This document shows positions 45,201-54,500 of a stretch of DNA of 64,000 nt, in pieces (positions within the stretch are counted from its first letter, which is position 1; each line of letters opens with the position of its first letter). Both the position numbers and the translations under genes were made by a program. The notes under the pieces are model-generated. The model was not told the DNA's origin. It ran no database searches and was given only the letters and a program-made list of their open reading frames with translations. Source of the DNA: Streptomyces gilvus (GTDB lineage Bacteria; Actinomycetota; Actinomycetes; Streptomycetales; Streptomycetaceae); NCBI RefSeq assembly GCF_022513565.1, contig NZ_JAKWBE010000003.1, positions 62,001 to 126,000 of the forward strand. The letters run 5' to 3'.

Positions 45201-45771
45201 ACTTCGCCGTCGGGTCCAGGCACCACTCCAGTACGGCCGGCCAGGAACCGTATCCCGCGTCCAGGTCCAGGTGGGCGGCGCCCGGCAGGAGGTCCGTCGG
45301 GATGCCGAGCGGGTCGCCGTACGCCTCCCGCGCCCCTTCGGGGCAGTACGGGTCGTCGTCCCCGGCGACCAGACGGGTGGGGGTGGGAAGGGCGCAGTCC
45401 AGGGCGGGCGGGGTGAATTCGGCGACCTCGGGATACCGGGCGAGGACGGACGCGGACGGCGGCGCCACCAGCAGCACCCGGTCGGCGGCGCCGTCCGTCA
45501 CGATCCCGCGCGCGACGGCGTGCAGCCACAGCACGGCGGAGGCGCTGTGGGCGAGCACGACCCTGTCCTCGCCGTCCATCTCGCCCAGATACCGGCCCAG
45601 TTCCGACAGCCACACCTCCAGGCTCGGGTCGTCGGGATCCGGGAGCTGGGGGTAGGTGACACGGTGCCCGAGCCCGTCGAGCCGGTCGGCGAGCCAGTGC
45701 TGCCAGTGGGCGGCCGGCCGGTGGTTCTGCCAGCCGTGGAGGATCAGGAAGTGCGAGGTCATGGAGATCAT
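45181..45771 (-). CDS. Alpha/beta hydrolase, RBBP9/YdeN family
   Basis: A 196-residue serine hydrolase. FLILHGWQNHRPAAHWQHWL is the N-terminal oxyanion-hole segment, and VVLAHSASAVLWLHA carries the catalytic Ser, GDDDPY the Asp, and GAAHLDLDAGYG the His. Family members are esterases or putative hydrolases of unknown substrate. Starts at 45771 or 45762 (MTSHFLILHG) are both possible. Confidence 0.88.
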   Translation of the reverse strand: MISMTSHFLILHGWQNHRPAAHWQHWLADRLDGLGHRVTYPQLPDPDDPSLEVWLSELGRYLGEMDGEDRVVLAHSASAVLWLHAVARGIVTDGAADRVLLVAPPSASVLARYPEVAEFTPPALDCALPTPTRLVAGDDDPYCPEGAREAYGDPLGIPTDLLPGAAHLDLDAGYGSWPAVLEWCLDPTAKFTVRPV

Positions 45772-45859
45772 GCTGACCGAGGACCGGGGCAGGGGTCCAG
45801 CGAGACCCCGGAGCCGGCCTGCCGAGCGAGGAGTGGGGCAGGGGGCCCGAGGCCCGGGG

Positions 45860-46215
45860 CCGGGTAGCTAACCGAGGACGGGCAGGGACCCGAGGCCCGG
45901 GGCCGGGTAGCTGACCGACGACCAGGGCGGGAATCCCGCCAGACCGCGGGACCAGCTCGCTGACCGGCGACCAGGGCAAGAGCCCAGCCACACCCCGAGA
46001 CCGGCCCACTGACCGACGACCAGGGCAAGAGCCCAGCCACACCCCGGGACCAGCCCACTGACCGACGACCAGGGCAAGAGCCCAGCCACACCCCGGAACC
46101 AGCCCACTGACCGACGACCAGGGCAAGAGCCCAGCCACACCCCGGAACCAGCCCACTGACCGACGACCAGGGCAGGAATCCCGCCACACCCCCGAATCGC
46201 CTAGCTCGCCGACGG
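45860..46215. repeat. 49-bp minisatellite with hairpin units
   Basis: Six or more tandem copies of a 49-bp unit: the marker CCAGGG begins at 45922, 45971, 46020, 46069, 46118 and 46167. Each unit can form a small hairpin (GGGCAAGAGCCC in four copies, GGCGGGAATCCCGCC in the first, GGCAGGAATCCCGCC in the last). It sits in a 480-bp gene-free gap between the hydrolase and GNAT genes. The unit length is not a multiple of three, so the open frames that cross it are not genuine. Confidence 0.9.
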
Positions 46216-46253
46216 CCGGGGGCACGGGCCCACCCCAGGTCCAGTGCCGGCTA

Positions 46254-46895
46254 TCAAGCGCCCCCGACGGTCCGGGTCACGAAGCGGGCGACCCGCGTTT
46301 CCAGGCGGTCGCGGCATTCCGGCCACTCCGGTGCGGTGATCGAGAAGATCGCGGAGTCGCGCAGACGTCCCTCCTCGCCCGGGGCCCAGGAGCGCGACCA
46401 GTTGCGCAGGACGCCCTCGAAACGTGCCCCGACGCTCTGGATCGCGGCGCGGGAGCGCTCGTTGCGGGCGTCGGTCTTGAGGTCGACCCGGGACACGCCC
46501 CACTCCTCGAAGGCGTGCCGGAACAGCAGGAGTTTGGCCTCGGCGTTGACGCCGGTGCCCTGCGCGCCCGCGCCGAGCCAGGTGAACCCGACCTCCACGG
46601 CGTCGAGCCGGTCCTCCGCCCGCCAGCAGCGCGGCTCCCAGTACGACGTGGCGCCCACCGCGCGCCCCGTGGCCAGGGAGATCTGCGCGTACGGCGCCAG
46701 CCGTCCCGTGGCCGCCCGCGCCAGTTGGGCGTCGATGTAGTCCCCCACCTCGTGGGCCCGGGGCACCCAGGTGAAGTCGTAGGTGCCGCGCTCCTCCTCG
46801 ACGGCCACCGCGAGATCGGCCGCGTGCCGGTGCTCCAACGGCTCCAGACGCACCAACGCGCCCTCCAGCACCGGCCCTTCCAACAGGTAACCCAC
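46254..46895 (-). CDS. GNAT family N-acetyltransferase (RimJ/RimL type)
   Basis: A 213-residue acetyltransferase. [20 protein letters not shown] opens the fold, [33 protein letters not shown] is the acetyl-CoA-binding beta4-alpha3 segment, and [25 protein letters not shown] completes the RimJ/RimL pattern. The acceptor could be a ribosomal protein N-terminus or a small amine. It probably forms its own unit. Confidence 0.87.
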   Translation of the reverse strand: MGYLLEGPVLEGALVRLEPLEHRHAADLAVAVEEERGTYDFTWVPRAHEVGDYIDAQLARAATGRLAPYAQISLATGRAVGATSYWEPRCWRAEDRLDAVEVGFTWLGAGAQGTGVNAEAKLLLFRHAFEEWGVSRVDLKTDARNERSRAAIQSVGARFEGVLRNWSRSWAPGEEGRLRDSAIFSITAPEWPECRDRLETRVARFVTRTVGGA

Positions 46896-46967
46896 TCGGT
46901 GACATCCCTTCAGAGCAGACAGCCGATCAGCACGGTCGGAACAGGTGCGCGTGACCGAGTCCGAACC

Positions 46968-48212
46968 TCACCGCTCATCCCCCAGCACGCTCCTCAACTC
47001 CGCGAACGCCTCGTGGAAGCCGGGGAAAGTCTTCCGTACGCAGGCCGGGTCGTCGAACGAAATACCCGGCGTGCGCAGGGCGGTCACCGCGAAGGACATC
47101 ACGATGCGGTGGTCGCCGTACGTCCTGATCTCAGCCCCCGTGGGCGTGCCGGGGCGGATCTCGATCCAGTCCGGGCCCGTCTCGACGGCGATCCCGAGCC
47201 GCCGCAGGTTCTCCGCGCAGGCCTCCAGCCGGTCGCACTCCTTCACCCGGGTGTTCGCCACGTCCTCGATGCGGACCGGGCCGGAGGCGAAGGGGGCGAT
47301 GGCGGCCAGGGTCGGCATGGTGTCGGAGATGTCGCGCATGTTCACCGTCAGGCCGCGCAGTTCGCCCGTGCCCCGGACGGTCGTGGCGTCCGCCCCCACC
47401 GACACCTCCGCGCCCATCCGCCGCAGGACCTCGACGAACCCCAGGTCGCCCTGGAGCGCGCCCCGTCCCAGCCCCGGCGCGGTCACCTCCGCGCCCGGGG
47501 TCACCGCGGCCGCCGCGAAGAAGTAGCTCGCGGTGGAGGCGTCGGGCTCGATCGCGTAGGTCGTGGCGCGGTAGCCGCCCGGCGGGACGACGAAGACGTT
47601 CCCCTCCCGGCCCACCTCCGCCCCGAACGCCCGCATCATCGCGATCGTGATGTCCACGTACGGCGCGGAGACCAGGTCGGTCACGTGGATGCGCAGGCCC
47701 TTGCGGGTCAGCGGGCCGAGCAGGAGGAGCGCGGTCAGGTACTGCGAGGACTGGCCGGCGTCCAGGGTGACGTCCCCGCCCTCGACCCCGGCCGCCCGTA
47801 CGGTCAGCGGGTGGTGGCCCTCCGCCTCCTCGTGCCGCAGGTCCACGCCGAGGTCGCGCAGGGCGCGGGTGAGCGGGAGCAGGGGGCGGCGGCGCATCTG
47901 GGGGGAGGCGTCGAAGCGGTAGGTGCCCCGGCCCGCCGCGGCCAGCGTCGGCAGGAAGCGGGCGGTGGTCGCGCCGTCCCGGCAGTACACGTCCGCCTCG
48001 CTCACCGCCGGGCCCTGCGGGCGGCCGTCCACCTGCCAGGCGTCGGGTGTGCGGCCGACGCGGTGGCCGAGCCGTACCAGGCCCTCGGCGAAGCCCTCGG
48101 TGTCGTCCGAGCGGAGCGGGCGCACGAGGGTGGTGACACCGTCGGCCGCCGCCGCGAGGAAGAGGGCGCGGGCGGTGATGGACTTGGAACCGGGGATGGT
48201 GACTACGGGCAT
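46968..48212 (-). CDS. aroA: 3-phosphoshikimate 1-carboxyvinyltransferase (EPSP synthase)
   Basis: A 414-residue EPSP synthase, which joins PEP to shikimate 3-phosphate in aromatic amino acid biosynthesis. Key sites include PGSKSITARALFLAAAADG (phosphate and shikimate binding), CRDGATTARFLPTLAA, GQSSQYLTALLLLGPL, and the C-terminal YGDHRIVMSFAVTAL. The CRDGATTARF segment differs from the usual LGNAGTxxR loop, so the enzyme belongs to a divergent subgroup. Streptomyces often carry more than one aroA copy; whether this is the main one is open. Confidence 0.85.
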   Translation of the reverse strand: MPVVTIPGSKSITARALFLAAAADGVTTLVRPLRSDDTEGFAEGLVRLGHRVGRTPDAWQVDGRPQGPAVSEADVYCRDGATTARFLPTLAAAGRGTYRFDASPQMRRRPLLPLTRALRDLGVDLRHEEAEGHHPLTVRAAGVEGGDVTLDAGQSSQYLTALLLLGPLTRKGLRIHVTDLVSAPYVDITIAMMRAFGAEVGREGNVFVVPPGGYRATTYAIEPDASTASYFFAAAAVTPGAEVTAPGLGRGALQGDLGFVEVLRRMGAEVSVGADATTVRGTGELRGLTVNMRDISDTMPTLAAIAPFASGPVRIEDVANTRVKECDRLEACAENLRRLGIAVETGPDWIEIRPGTPTGAEIRTYGDHRIVMSFAVTALRTPGISFDDPACVRKTFPGFHEAFAELRSVLGDER

Positions 48213-48800
48213 GACTCATGATCGACCGCACGGGGGCCGCTGCGCCCGCACGTCCACGGGATGGACCACTTCCCGTCGCCCGCCGGTCACCGACGGCACG
48301 GGGCGAGCGGCCCGTCGTCCGGCGGTCGCAGGGGCCGTACGTCTTTGGCAGGAGCGGCCGCCCGGGGTGACGGCTCACCGGTCCCGCCGGCCCCACCGGC
48401 ACCGACTTCCGGGAATCGCCGGGAAGGGGGGAACCCCGCCCGAATACGGTTCGTCCAACCCGCAAGTTGCCGGATGAGTCTCCGCCGTGCGGTGTCGGCC
48501 CTCGCTGCTGGCTGCGATCGCTGACCTACCCTCTCCGCCGTACTGCGGCCGGCAGCACAGCCGCCATCGGCGCGCCCCCCTCCAACAGCGCCGATGGCGG
48601 CCCCTTTCCGGAGAACCCTTTCGGCAGCAGCTGTACCCCGTCGGTCACGGACTGACGTACTAGAAGGGGCGTAGAGCGCATACGACGCACAACAGGCGTA
48701 CACCCCCCAACAGGACCAATACCTCCCGCGCGTCTGGCGTGACCAGCCTGTGAGGGTCACGCTGGACGGGGGTGCGTGGGGAGGCGCCCGGGGGGACGCG
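48213..48800. other. Gene-free stretch with one strong hairpin
   Basis: 588 bp without a recognisable gene. A perfect 14-bp stem (48560-48573 with 48588-48601, GCCGCCATCGGCGC and complement) lies in its centre, followed on the plus strand by CCCCTTTCC rather than a T run. The region before it is GC-rich with no clear promoter. A small RNA or attenuator is possible. Confidence 0.45.
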
Positions 48801-49436
48801 ATGGGTGAGAGATGGTCGGTGGGGGTGGTCTGTGCTCCGCTGGTGCTGGTCGCCGCGCTGCTGACCGGCTGCCAGGCGCTGTCGTCCGCGTCCGGTGAGG
48901 ACGCCGGGCCCGGTGTCACACCGGCGGCGGCCTCGACGCGGCCCTCCGGATACGGGGCGGTGTTCCTCGGGGTCGACGAGTGCAGTTCCTTCGGCACGAC
49001 GAGCTTCACCGAGGTGCCGTGCACCAGTGAGCGGGCGGCGGCGCGGGTGGTCGCGCGCCACGACGGCACGGTGGCCGACGGTCCGCTGTGCCCGGCGACC
49101 ACGGACTTCGTGCTGCACATCAGCGCGCAGAGCCCGTCGTCCGACGAGGACGGCGACGGTTCGGTGCCACAGGGCTACGCCTGTATGCGCAACCTGGAGC
49201 CCCCGCACCCCGGTGATCCGGGCGGCGGGGGCGGACCGCGCACCATCGTCGGCGACTGCGTCTACGGCTCCGGCAGCGGGCAGGTCCGGGAAACCAGGTG
49301 CGACGGCGGCGGCGCGAACAAGCCGCAGTACAAGGTGGTGAGGGCGGTCGCCAGGCGGGCGTCGTGTCCCGCGTCGACGGCGCTCTACGTCCACCTCGAC
49401 GGCCGTGAACCGGTGGGCTGCGCCCGGCGCGTCTGA
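48801..49436 (+). CDS. Secreted lipoprotein, unknown function
   Basis: A 211-residue predicted lipoprotein. The signal peptide ERWSVGVVCAPLVLVAALLTGC ends in a lipobox LLTGC. The mature part is Cys-rich (CSS, CTS, CPA, CMR, CVY, CDG, CPA, CAR), so disulfides are likely. Two similar Cys-containing half-repeats may be present. I do not recognise a domain. ATG 48801 is preferred because the signal peptide follows directly. It is convergent with the peptidase gene. Confidence 0.7.
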   Translation: MGERWSVGVVCAPLVLVAALLTGCQALSSASGEDAGPGVTPAAASTRPSGYGAVFLGVDECSSFGTTSFTEVPCTSERAAARVVARHDGTVADGPLCPATTDFVLHISAQSPSSDEDGDGSVPQGYACMRNLEPPHPGDPGGGGGPRTIVGDCVYGSGSGQVRETRCDGGGANKPQYKVVRAVARRASCPASTALYVHLDGREPVGCARRV

Positions 49437-49461
49437 CCGACGGCCGGGCGCGGCGCGGGAG

Positions 49462-50925
49462 TCACGGACGCAGCGCGGGCTCGCGCTCCACGTCCCGCAC
49501 GTCCAGCTTCCGGTCGAACCGGGCCAGCGGCTCGGCGGCCGGCGTCTCGTCCGCCACCCCCGCCCAGTCCAGGATCCGCTCCGTCGCCAGGGCCTTCTGG
49601 TCCGGGACCAGACCGGCGACGTTCGCCCCGTGGTTGAGGCCCGGCGCGGTGAGGACGTACGCGTCCTTCGCGCCCTTGCCGACGCGGAAGCGCTCCGCTC
49701 CCCACGGGTCGTTCTGGCCGTACACGAAGAGCATGTGGTGGGCGTGGTGGCGCACCCAGGTGTCGACGTCCCGCATGGCCCCCGGCTGGAAACGCATCGG
49801 GATCGACCGCGGCACGAAGTTCCGCGGGGGCTGGTAGCCGTAGCGGACGTACTTCTTCTCGATGTACGGGAAGTGGATCGTCGGCGCGCCCAGCTGGGTG
49901 CCGGCCTGGTAGTAGTACGGCGTGTACGGCTCCAGGCCCTGGTCGGTGTAGAAGGAGAACCCGGAGATGGTGTCGACGGAGTCCCAGATGGCCTGGTCGG
50001 TGGCGTGTGCGGCGTCCGCCGGGATCGTGGCGCAGTCGGAGAGCAGGCTGTACTGCCAGAAGCCCCAGACGTAGTCGAGGACGACGGCCTCGTAGGCGCG
50101 GTCCAGGCTGCCGATGGTCTTGAACGTGTAGCCGTTCTCGGCCGCGTACGCCGCGTACTTCTTCTCCAGCGGCTCCCGGCGCACCAGCGCCTCGCGCTGC
50201 ACGGCGTTCAGCCGGTCGCGGCACTCCTTGGTGCCGACGCCCGCGAAGAAGCGGTCGTAGGCGGAGTCCTCGTCGTTGACGACGTCGTTCGGGGCGACGT
50301 AGGCCACCACGCCGTCCATGTCGCGCGGATAGAAGCGCTCGTAGTAGGTGGCGGTCATGCCGCCCTTCGAACCGCCCGTGGAGATCCACCTCTTGGGGTA
50401 GACCGACTTCAGGGCCCCGAAGACGCGGTGCTGGTCGCTCGCCGCCTGCCAGATGTCCAGCTTGGACCAGTCGGCCGGGTTCGGCCGGGACGGGGTGAAG
50501 AAGCGGTACTCCATGGAGACCTGGTTGCCGTCCACGATCTGGGTCGGCTCGCGGCGGCTCGGGGTGGTGGAGACGTTGTAGCCGCCGGTGTAGAAGACGG
50601 TCGGGCGGTCGACTCCCTTGTGCAGCACGGTGATTCGCTGCTGGAAGGTGCCCTTGGACGGATGCCGGTGGTCGACCGGCTGGGTGTAGTCGAGGACGAA
50701 GAAGCGGTAGCCGGGGTACGGCTTCTCCTCGATCAGGCTCATGCCCGGGATGGCTAGCAGCCGGTCCTCGATGTCGGTCGCCGCTGTCGTCCCGTTGGCC
50801 GTCGGCGATGGGGGTCCCCCCGCTCGAGCGAAGTCGAGAGTGGGGGAGGCGGTGGCCGCTCCCGTCGTGCTCAACGTGCCTATGAGCACGGCGAACGCGA
50901 GCAGCCATCTGAGCGCCTTGCGCAT
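49462..50925 (-). CDS. Secreted tripeptidyl aminopeptidase, S37 family
   Basis: A 487-residue secreted serine peptidase of the S37 (PS-10) family, which removes tripeptides. The signal peptide (KALRWLLAFAVLIGTLSTTGAATA) is complete. The catalytic Ser is in GGSKGGMTATYY, the Asp in VYGQNDPWGAE, and the His in GLNHGANVAGL. The segment just after the signal peptide (FARAGGPPSPTANG) is coded by an inserted dispersed repeat (50809-50849). Confidence 0.88.
   Translation of the reverse strand: MRKALRWLLAFAVLIGTLSTTGAATASPTLDFARAGGPPSPTANGTTAATDIEDRLLAIPGMSLIEEKPYPGYRFFVLDYTQPVDHRHPSKGTFQQRITVLHKGVDRPTVFYTGGYNVSTTPSRREPTQIVDGNQVSMEYRFFTPSRPNPADWSKLDIWQAASDQHRVFGALKSVYPKRWISTGGSKGGMTATYYERFYPRDMDGVVAYVAPNDVVNDEDSAYDRFFAGVGTKECRDRLNAVQREALVRREPLEKKYAAYAAENGYTFKTIGSLDRAYEAVVLDYVWGFWQYSLLSDCATIPADAAHATDQAIWDSVDTISGFSFYTDQGLEPYTPYYYQAGTQLGAPTIHFPYIEKKYVRYGYQPPRNFVPRSIPMRFQPGAMRDVDTWVRHHAHHMLFVYGQNDPWGAERFRVGKGAKDAYVLTAPGLNHGANVAGLVPDQKALATERILDWAGVADETPAAEPLARFDRKLDVRDVEREPALRP
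50809..50849. repeat. Dispersed CCCCCGCTCGA-type palindrome inside a gene
   Basis: This ~41-bp palindromic element (CCCCCGCTCGA pairing with TCGAGAGTGGGGG around GCGAAG) is a sequence I have often seen between Streptomyces genes. Here it lies inside the peptidase coding region without breaking the frame. Confidence 0.7.
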
Positions 50926-51024
50926 GCACCCTCCCCTGTGAGTACAGATGTCCGCCGGACGCTAGCGGCGCAACGGGCGGACGCACCAGGGGAGTTCAAG
51001 AAATACTTGTGAGTTTCCCGTGAC

Positions 51025-51414
51025 TCAGCAAAGGATCCAGCCGGAGCTCACGGAGCCGCCCTCCACCGAGCCCTTGATCCGCACGCACCGGTGTCCGGCG
51101 TGCACGGTGACCGGTCCGGCGTGGTGGCTGTACTGACCGCTGTCGACGACCGGGCGGTTGCCGCGGGCCTGCACACTGACCGACATGGAGCGCTTGACGG
51201 TGGAGGCGTGCTTCGGGAACGTCACGGCGCAGACGTAGCCGTTGGCCTTGTAGACGTGCACGACACCGGTGGAGAACGTCAGGTCCCGCACCTTGCGCCC
51301 GGAGCAGTACGGGTCGGCGTGCGCGTTGCCCGACGCGGCGAGCGCGAGCGCCCCGGACGCGGTCAACGCGGCCATGCCGAGCGCGATCCGGCGCCGTATC
51401 GCACCAGAGTCCAC
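51025..51414 (-). CDS. Small secreted protein, unknown function
   Basis: A 129-residue protein with an N-terminal signal peptide (IALGMAALTASGALALAASGNAHA) and an ~95-residue mature part with four cysteines (CSG, CAV, CVR and a C-terminal WILC). The mature part is beta-rich and basic (VHVYKANGYVCAVTFPKHAS). No known domain was recognised. GTG 51414 starts it. It forms a separate unit after the peptidase. Confidence 0.7.
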   Translation of the reverse strand: MDSGAIRRRIALGMAALTASGALALAASGNAHADPYCSGRKVRDLTFSTGVVHVYKANGYVCAVTFPKHASTVKRSMSVSVQARGNRPVVDSGQYSHHAGPVTVHAGHRCVRIKGSVEGGSVSSGWILC

Positions 51415-51536
51415 TGTCGTCCCTCCCCTACGACCGACTATGAGCGTACGGGTGTACGGACGCCGAACGTATGTCGGATGGTTGCACGACCGTCAGGGAA
51501 CCGACAGCGAACCAACAGCGAACAGACAGCGCGGCC

Positions 51537-54500
51537 TCACCGCGTGACCCCGACCGCCTCCCCCGCGTCCGGCTCCCCGACAAAGGTCCGCCACAACTCG
51601 GCGTACCGCCCGTCCCGCGCCAGCAACTCCTCGTGCGTACCGTCCTCCAGGACCTGACCGCGATCCATCACGACCACCCGGTCCGCTCGGGCTGCCGTGG
51701 TGAGGCGGTGGGCTACGACGAGGGTGGTGCGGCGGCCGGCGAGGCGGTCGGTGGCTCGGTTGACCTGGGCCTCCGTGGCCAGGTCGAGTGCGGCGGTGGC
51801 CTCGTCGAGGAGCAGGATGTCGGGGTCGACGAGTTCCGCGCGGGCCAGCGCGATCAACTGCCGTTGGCCGGCGGAGAGGTTGCGGCCGCGCTCGGCGACC
51901 TCGTGGAGGTAGCCGCCGTCGAGGGTGGCGATCATCTCGTGCGCGCCGACCGCCCGCGCCGCCGCCTCGACCTCGGCGTCCGTCGCCTCGGGGCGGCCGT
52001 AGGCGATGGCGTCGCGGACGGTGCCCTGGAAGAGGTACGCCTCCTGCGGGACGACACCGAGCCGGTGGCGGTAGGAGGTGATGTCCAGGGCCCGCAGGTC
52101 GGTGCCGTCGACCGTCACCCGGCCGCCGGTGGGGTCGTAGAACCGCGCCACCAGCTTCACCAGGGTCGACTTGCCGGCGCCGGTCTCGCCGACGAACGCG
52201 ACCGTCTGGCCCTCCGGAATCGTCAACTCGACGCCGGACAGGGCCTCTTCGTCGTCCCCGTAGGCGAAGTGCACGTCCTCGAAGGCGATGTCGCCGCGCA
52301 GGGAGAGGACTTCGAGGGGTTCGTCGGCGGCCTGGGTGGAGGTCGGCTCGCGCAGCAGCTCCTGGATGCGGCCGAGCGAGACCGTGGCCTGCTGGTAGCC
52401 GTCGAAGACCTGGGAGAGCTGCTGGACCGGCGCGAAGAACAGGTCGATGTAGAGCAGGTAGGCGACCAGCGCCCCGGTGGTGAGGGTGGCGTCGTCGATC
52501 CGGCCCGCACCCGCGATCAGCACCGCGGCCGCGGCCACCGACGACAGCAGCTGCACGAACGGGAAGTAGATCGAGATCAGCCACTGCCCCCGCACCCTCG
52601 CCCTGCGGTAGCTGTCGCTGAGCTCCGTGAACCGCGCCCCGCCGTCCCGCTCGCGCGAGAAGGCCTGCACGATCCGCAGCCCGGAGACCGACTCCTGGAG
52701 GTCTGCGTTCACCAACGACACACGCTCACGGGCGAGTTCGTACGCCTTCACGCTCGCCCGGCGGAAGAAGTACGTGGCGACGACCAGCGGCGGCAGGGTG
52801 GCGAAGACGACCAGCGCGAGCTGGACGTCGATCACCAGCAGGACGACCAGGATGCCGAAGAAGGTGACGACGGAGACGAACGCGGTGACCAGCCCGGTCT
52901 GCAGGAACGTGGACAGCGCGTCCACGTCGGTCGTCATCCGGGTCATGATCCGGCCGGTCAGCTCCCGCTCGTAGTAGTCGAGGCCGAGCCGCTGCAGCTG
53001 GGCGAAGATCTTCAGCCGCAGCGAGTACAGGACCCGTTCGCCGGTGCGGCCGGTCATCCGGGTCTCCCCGACCTGCGCCGCCCACTGCGCGACGACCGCG
53101 AGCAGCCCGAGCAGCGAGGCCGACCAGACCGCGCCGAGGGCCAGGGCGTTGACGCCCTTGTCGATGCCGTGCCGGATCAGCACCGGCAGCAGCAGGCCCA
53201 TCCCGGCGTCGACGGCGACGAGCCCGAGGCTGATCAGCAGGGGCGCTCCGAAGCCACGCAGCAGCCTGCGCAGTCCGTAGGAGTCCTCGGGCATGACCGC
53301 CCGCGCCTCGTCGATGTCCGGGGTGTCGGTCGCCGGGGGCAGCGCCTCGACCTGGGCGAGGAGTTCCGGGGTGGCCGGCATCCCGGACAGCGCGTGGTCC
53401 TTGGGCTCCCGGTCGCCGGTCCACAGCCGCGGGGTCACCCCGCGCTCGGCGTCGAACTCGGCGTCCAGCTCGTCGCGCACGGAGGTGTCCTCGGCGGGCT
53501 GGGCGGGCCGGCTGTGGCCGGGCGAGACACCGCCGAGCTCGTCGGGGTCGGTGAGCAGCCGGCGGTAGAGCGCGGACCGCTCCTGCAGCTCCTCGTGCGT
53601 GCCGAGGTCGGCGAGGCGTCCGCCGTCGAGGACGGCGATGCGGTCGGCGAGGTTGAGGGTGGAGCGGCGGTGCGCGATGAGCAGGGTCGTACGGCCCCGC
53701 ATGACGTGCTTGAGCGCTTCGTGGATCTCGTGCTCGACGCGGGCGTCCACGGCGGAGGTGGCGTCGTCGAGGACGAGGAGCCGTGGGTCGGTGAGGATCG
53801 CGCGGGCGAGGGCGACGCGCTGGCGCTGGCCGCCGGAGAGGGTCAGGCCGTGCTCGCCGACCTTGGTGCCGTAGCCCTCGGGCAGCTCCCTGATGAAACG
53901 GTCCGCCTGGGCGGCGCGGGCGGCGGCCTCGACCTCCTCGTCGGTGGCGTCCGGACGGCCGTAGGCGATGTTGTCGCGGACGGTGTCGGAGAAGAGGAAG
54001 GAGTCCTCGGGGACCAGCCCGATCGCGGCCCTGAGCGAGTCGAAGGTCAGCTCGCGGACGTCGTGCCCGCCGATCAGGACGGCGCCGTGCGTGACGTCGT
54101 AGAAGCGCGGCAGGAGCAGGGAGACGGTGGACTTGCCGGAGCCGGAGGAGCCGACGACCGCGAGGGTCTCCCCCGGGCGGATCTCGAAGCTCAGCCCTTC
54201 CAGGACGGGCCGCTCGTGGTCGTAGCCGAAGGAGACGTCGTCGAACTCGACGGTCGCGGGCGCGTCGGCGGGCAGCTCCTTCGTGCCCTCCGTCATGGTC
54301 GGCCGGGTGTCAATCAGCTCCAGGACGCGCTCGGTGCCGGCGCGGGCCTGCTGTCCGACGGTGAGGACGAAGGCCAGCATGCGGACCGGGCCGACGAGCT
54401 GGGCGAGGTAGGTGGAGAAGGCGACGAAGGTACCGAGGGTGATGTGGCCGCGCACGGCGAGCCAGCCGCCGAGCGCCAGCATGGCGACCTGGCCGAGGGC

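Noticed and set aside
45768..46187. Open frames across the 49-bp repeats with SWPG-like repeated peptides
   Set aside because: The unit is not a multiple of three, so successive copies are read in different frames; the products have no sense as a protein.
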